DNA from: Methylovirgula sp.
GTDB taxonomy: Bacteria > Pseudomonadota > Alphaproteobacteria > Rhizobiales > Beijerinckiaceae
Reading direction: 5' to 3'
Assembly (NCBI GenBank): GCA_030038595.1
Contig: JASHSW010000086.1
Span: 1 to 6,846 of the forward strand
DNA length: 6,846 nucleotides
Positions 6,053 to 6,846 of this stretch are shown piece by piece; within the stretch, counting starts at the first letter, position 1; every line of letters starts with the position of its first letter. The notes below the pieces were generated by a model that was given only the letters and a program-made list of their open reading frames with translations, had not been told where the DNA came from and searched no databases. Both the position numbers and the translations under genes were made by a program.

Positions 6053-6466
6053 GTGGCCGAATTCGACCTCAACGGCGGTGACCTTGCGACGCGGCGACCA
6101 TTATCGCCGCATCTGTCGATCTATCGCCCGACGCTGACCATGCTGATGTCGATCGCGCATCGCATCACCGGCGCGGCGCTCTATCTCGGCACGGTCCTCC
6201 TCGTCTGGTATCTGCTCGCCGCCGCGCTGGGCGGCGCGCCGTTTGCGACGGCCGCCTCGTTCCTGCGCTCCATCCTCGGCCAGCTCGTCCTCTTAGGCTT
6301 CACCTTCGCCTTCCTGCATCATTTTTTCGGCGGCATCCGGCATCTCATCTGGGACAGCGGCTACGGCCTCGATCATCCGATGCGCGAATGGCTGGCGCTC
6401 GGCTCGCTCGCGGCGAGCCTGTCGTTCACGGTGATTCTGTTCGTCGCGGCTCACTTGCTTGGCTAG
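6053..6466 (+). CDS. sdhC: Succinate dehydrogenase cytochrome b556 subunit SdhC
   Basis: SdhC is one of two membrane anchors of complex II. With SdhD it binds haem b and the ubiquinone that accepts electrons from succinate oxidation. The 137-residue product opens with the family motif RPLSPHLSIYRP (residues 15-26). Then comes SIAHRITG, where Ser33 and Arg37 correspond to E. coli Ser27 and Arg31 at the quinone site. Three membrane segments follow at about 38-58, 70-92 and 113-136. The haem-ligand region reads LHHFFGGIRHLIWD, and His90 aligns with the E. coli axial ligand His84. Translation starts at GTG after a good AGGAG. sdhD follows after 36 bases on the same strand, as in the usual sdhCDAB operon. 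Length and motifs are normal. Confidence 0.96.
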   Translation: MAEFDLNGGDLATRRPLSPHLSIYRPTLTMLMSIAHRITGAALYLGTVLLVWYLLAAALGGAPFATAASFLRSILGQLVLLGFTFAFLHHFFGGIRHLIWDSGYGLDHPMREWLALGSLAASLSFTVILFVAAHLLG

Positions 6467-6502
6467 GCGCAAGCGCGGCCAGACGCCTGAAAAGGAATCA
6501 TC

Positions 6503-6846
6503 ATGTCCCATCCCGACCCGATCCGCAGCCTTTCGAGCGCAATCCATCATCTCGGCGCGGCGAAATCCGCCACACGCGACGCCTGGCGGATGCGGATTAC
6601 CAGCGTCGCGCTGTCGCCGCTCGCCGTCGCCTTCATCTGGATCGTGCTTTCGCTCGCCGGCAGGGACGAAGCGGGGGTGAAAGCGCAGTTCGCTCATCCA
6701 TGCACGGCGATTTTCATGCTGCTCTTCATTCTCGCCGGCATCGGCCACATGAAACTCGGCATGCAATCGATCATCGACGATTACGTTCACGCCGCGCGTC
6801 TGAAAGAATATGCCTTGATGGCCAATGTCATGTTCTCGATCGGCTT
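6503..6846 (+). CDS. sdhD: Succinate dehydrogenase membrane anchor subunit SdhD, 3' end cut by window edge
   Basis: The second membrane anchor of complex II is read from the ATG at 6503, preceded by AAAGGAA at 6491-6497. The window holds 114 complete codons, beginning MSHPDPIRSLSSAIHHLGAA. The stretch GAAKSATRDAWRMRITSVAL at about 18-37 resembles the pre-membrane segment of alphaproteobacterial SdhD proteins. Membrane segments lie at about 36-52 and 66-87, and a third begins at the edge. The key motif is GHMKLGMQSIIDDYVH: His82, Asp93 and Tyr94 keep the exact spacing of E. coli His71, Asp82 and Tyr83 (haem and quinone site residues). Relatives are about 125-135 residues, so roughly 10-20 are missing. 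sdhA and sdhB should follow. Confidence 0.93.
   Translation, partial: MSHPDPIRSLSSAIHHLGAAKSATRDAWRMRITSVALSPLAVAFIWIVLSLAGRDEAGVKAQFAHPCTAIFMLLFILAGIGHMKLGMQSIIDDYVHAARLKEYALMANVMFSIG

Noticed and set aside
6293..6790. A 165-codon minus-strand open frame opposite sdhC and sdhD
   Set aside because: It is antisense to two genes with intact haem and quinone motifs; its translation is charged and low in complexity.

Overview
The base composition is GC-rich and the gene order is typical of an alphaproteobacterium, most likely Hyphomicrobiales (Rhizobiales). A Beijerinckiaceae- or Methylocystaceae-type genome is a guess from the style of the sdhC/sdhD and RsfS sequences; no marker in the window fixes genus. 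All recognisable genes are chromosomal housekeeping genes. I see no insertion sequence, phage gene, CRISPR array, tRNA or rRNA.

Layout. Positions 1-5612 hold six genes on the minus strand. In transcription order they are rsfS (ribosome silencing factor), rlmH (23S rRNA pseudouridine-1915 methyltransferase), an envC-type murein hydrolase activator, ctpA (S41 C-terminal processing protease), a YibQ-type divergent polysaccharide deacetylase, and rppH (RNA pyrophosphohydrolase, cut by the left window edge). A strong intrinsic terminator at 1776-1810 splits this row into an rsfS-rlmH-envC-ctpA unit and a deacetylase-rppH unit, the second probably with its own promoter. A gene-poor region of about 440 bases (5613-6052) separates these genes from the plus-strand sdhC-sdhD pair (succinate dehydrogenase membrane anchor), whose sdhD runs off the right edge.

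How the genes work together. rsfS and rlmH both act on the large ribosomal subunit. envC, ctpA and the YibQ-like gene are cell-envelope genes with export or membrane signals, probably concerned with peptidoglycan remodelling and periplasmic proteolysis. envC and yibQ are also neighbours in E. coli, so their proximity here is an old linkage. rppH starts 5'-end-dependent mRNA decay. sdhC and sdhD build the haem- and quinone-binding anchor of complex II, with sdhA and sdhB expected just beyond the window.

Most interesting points. The LytM domain of the EnvC-like protein has no histidine at all, so it cannot bind zinc in the normal way. The YibQ-like domain has lost the residues expected at two metal-ligand motifs. 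Two neighbouring envelope 'enzymes' may therefore both be non-catalytic. Other points are the tight translational couplings (ctpA/envC share one base; rlmH starts with TTG two codons after the rsfS stop, in the same frame) and the absence of nadD upstream of rsfS. I found no convincing undescribed system.
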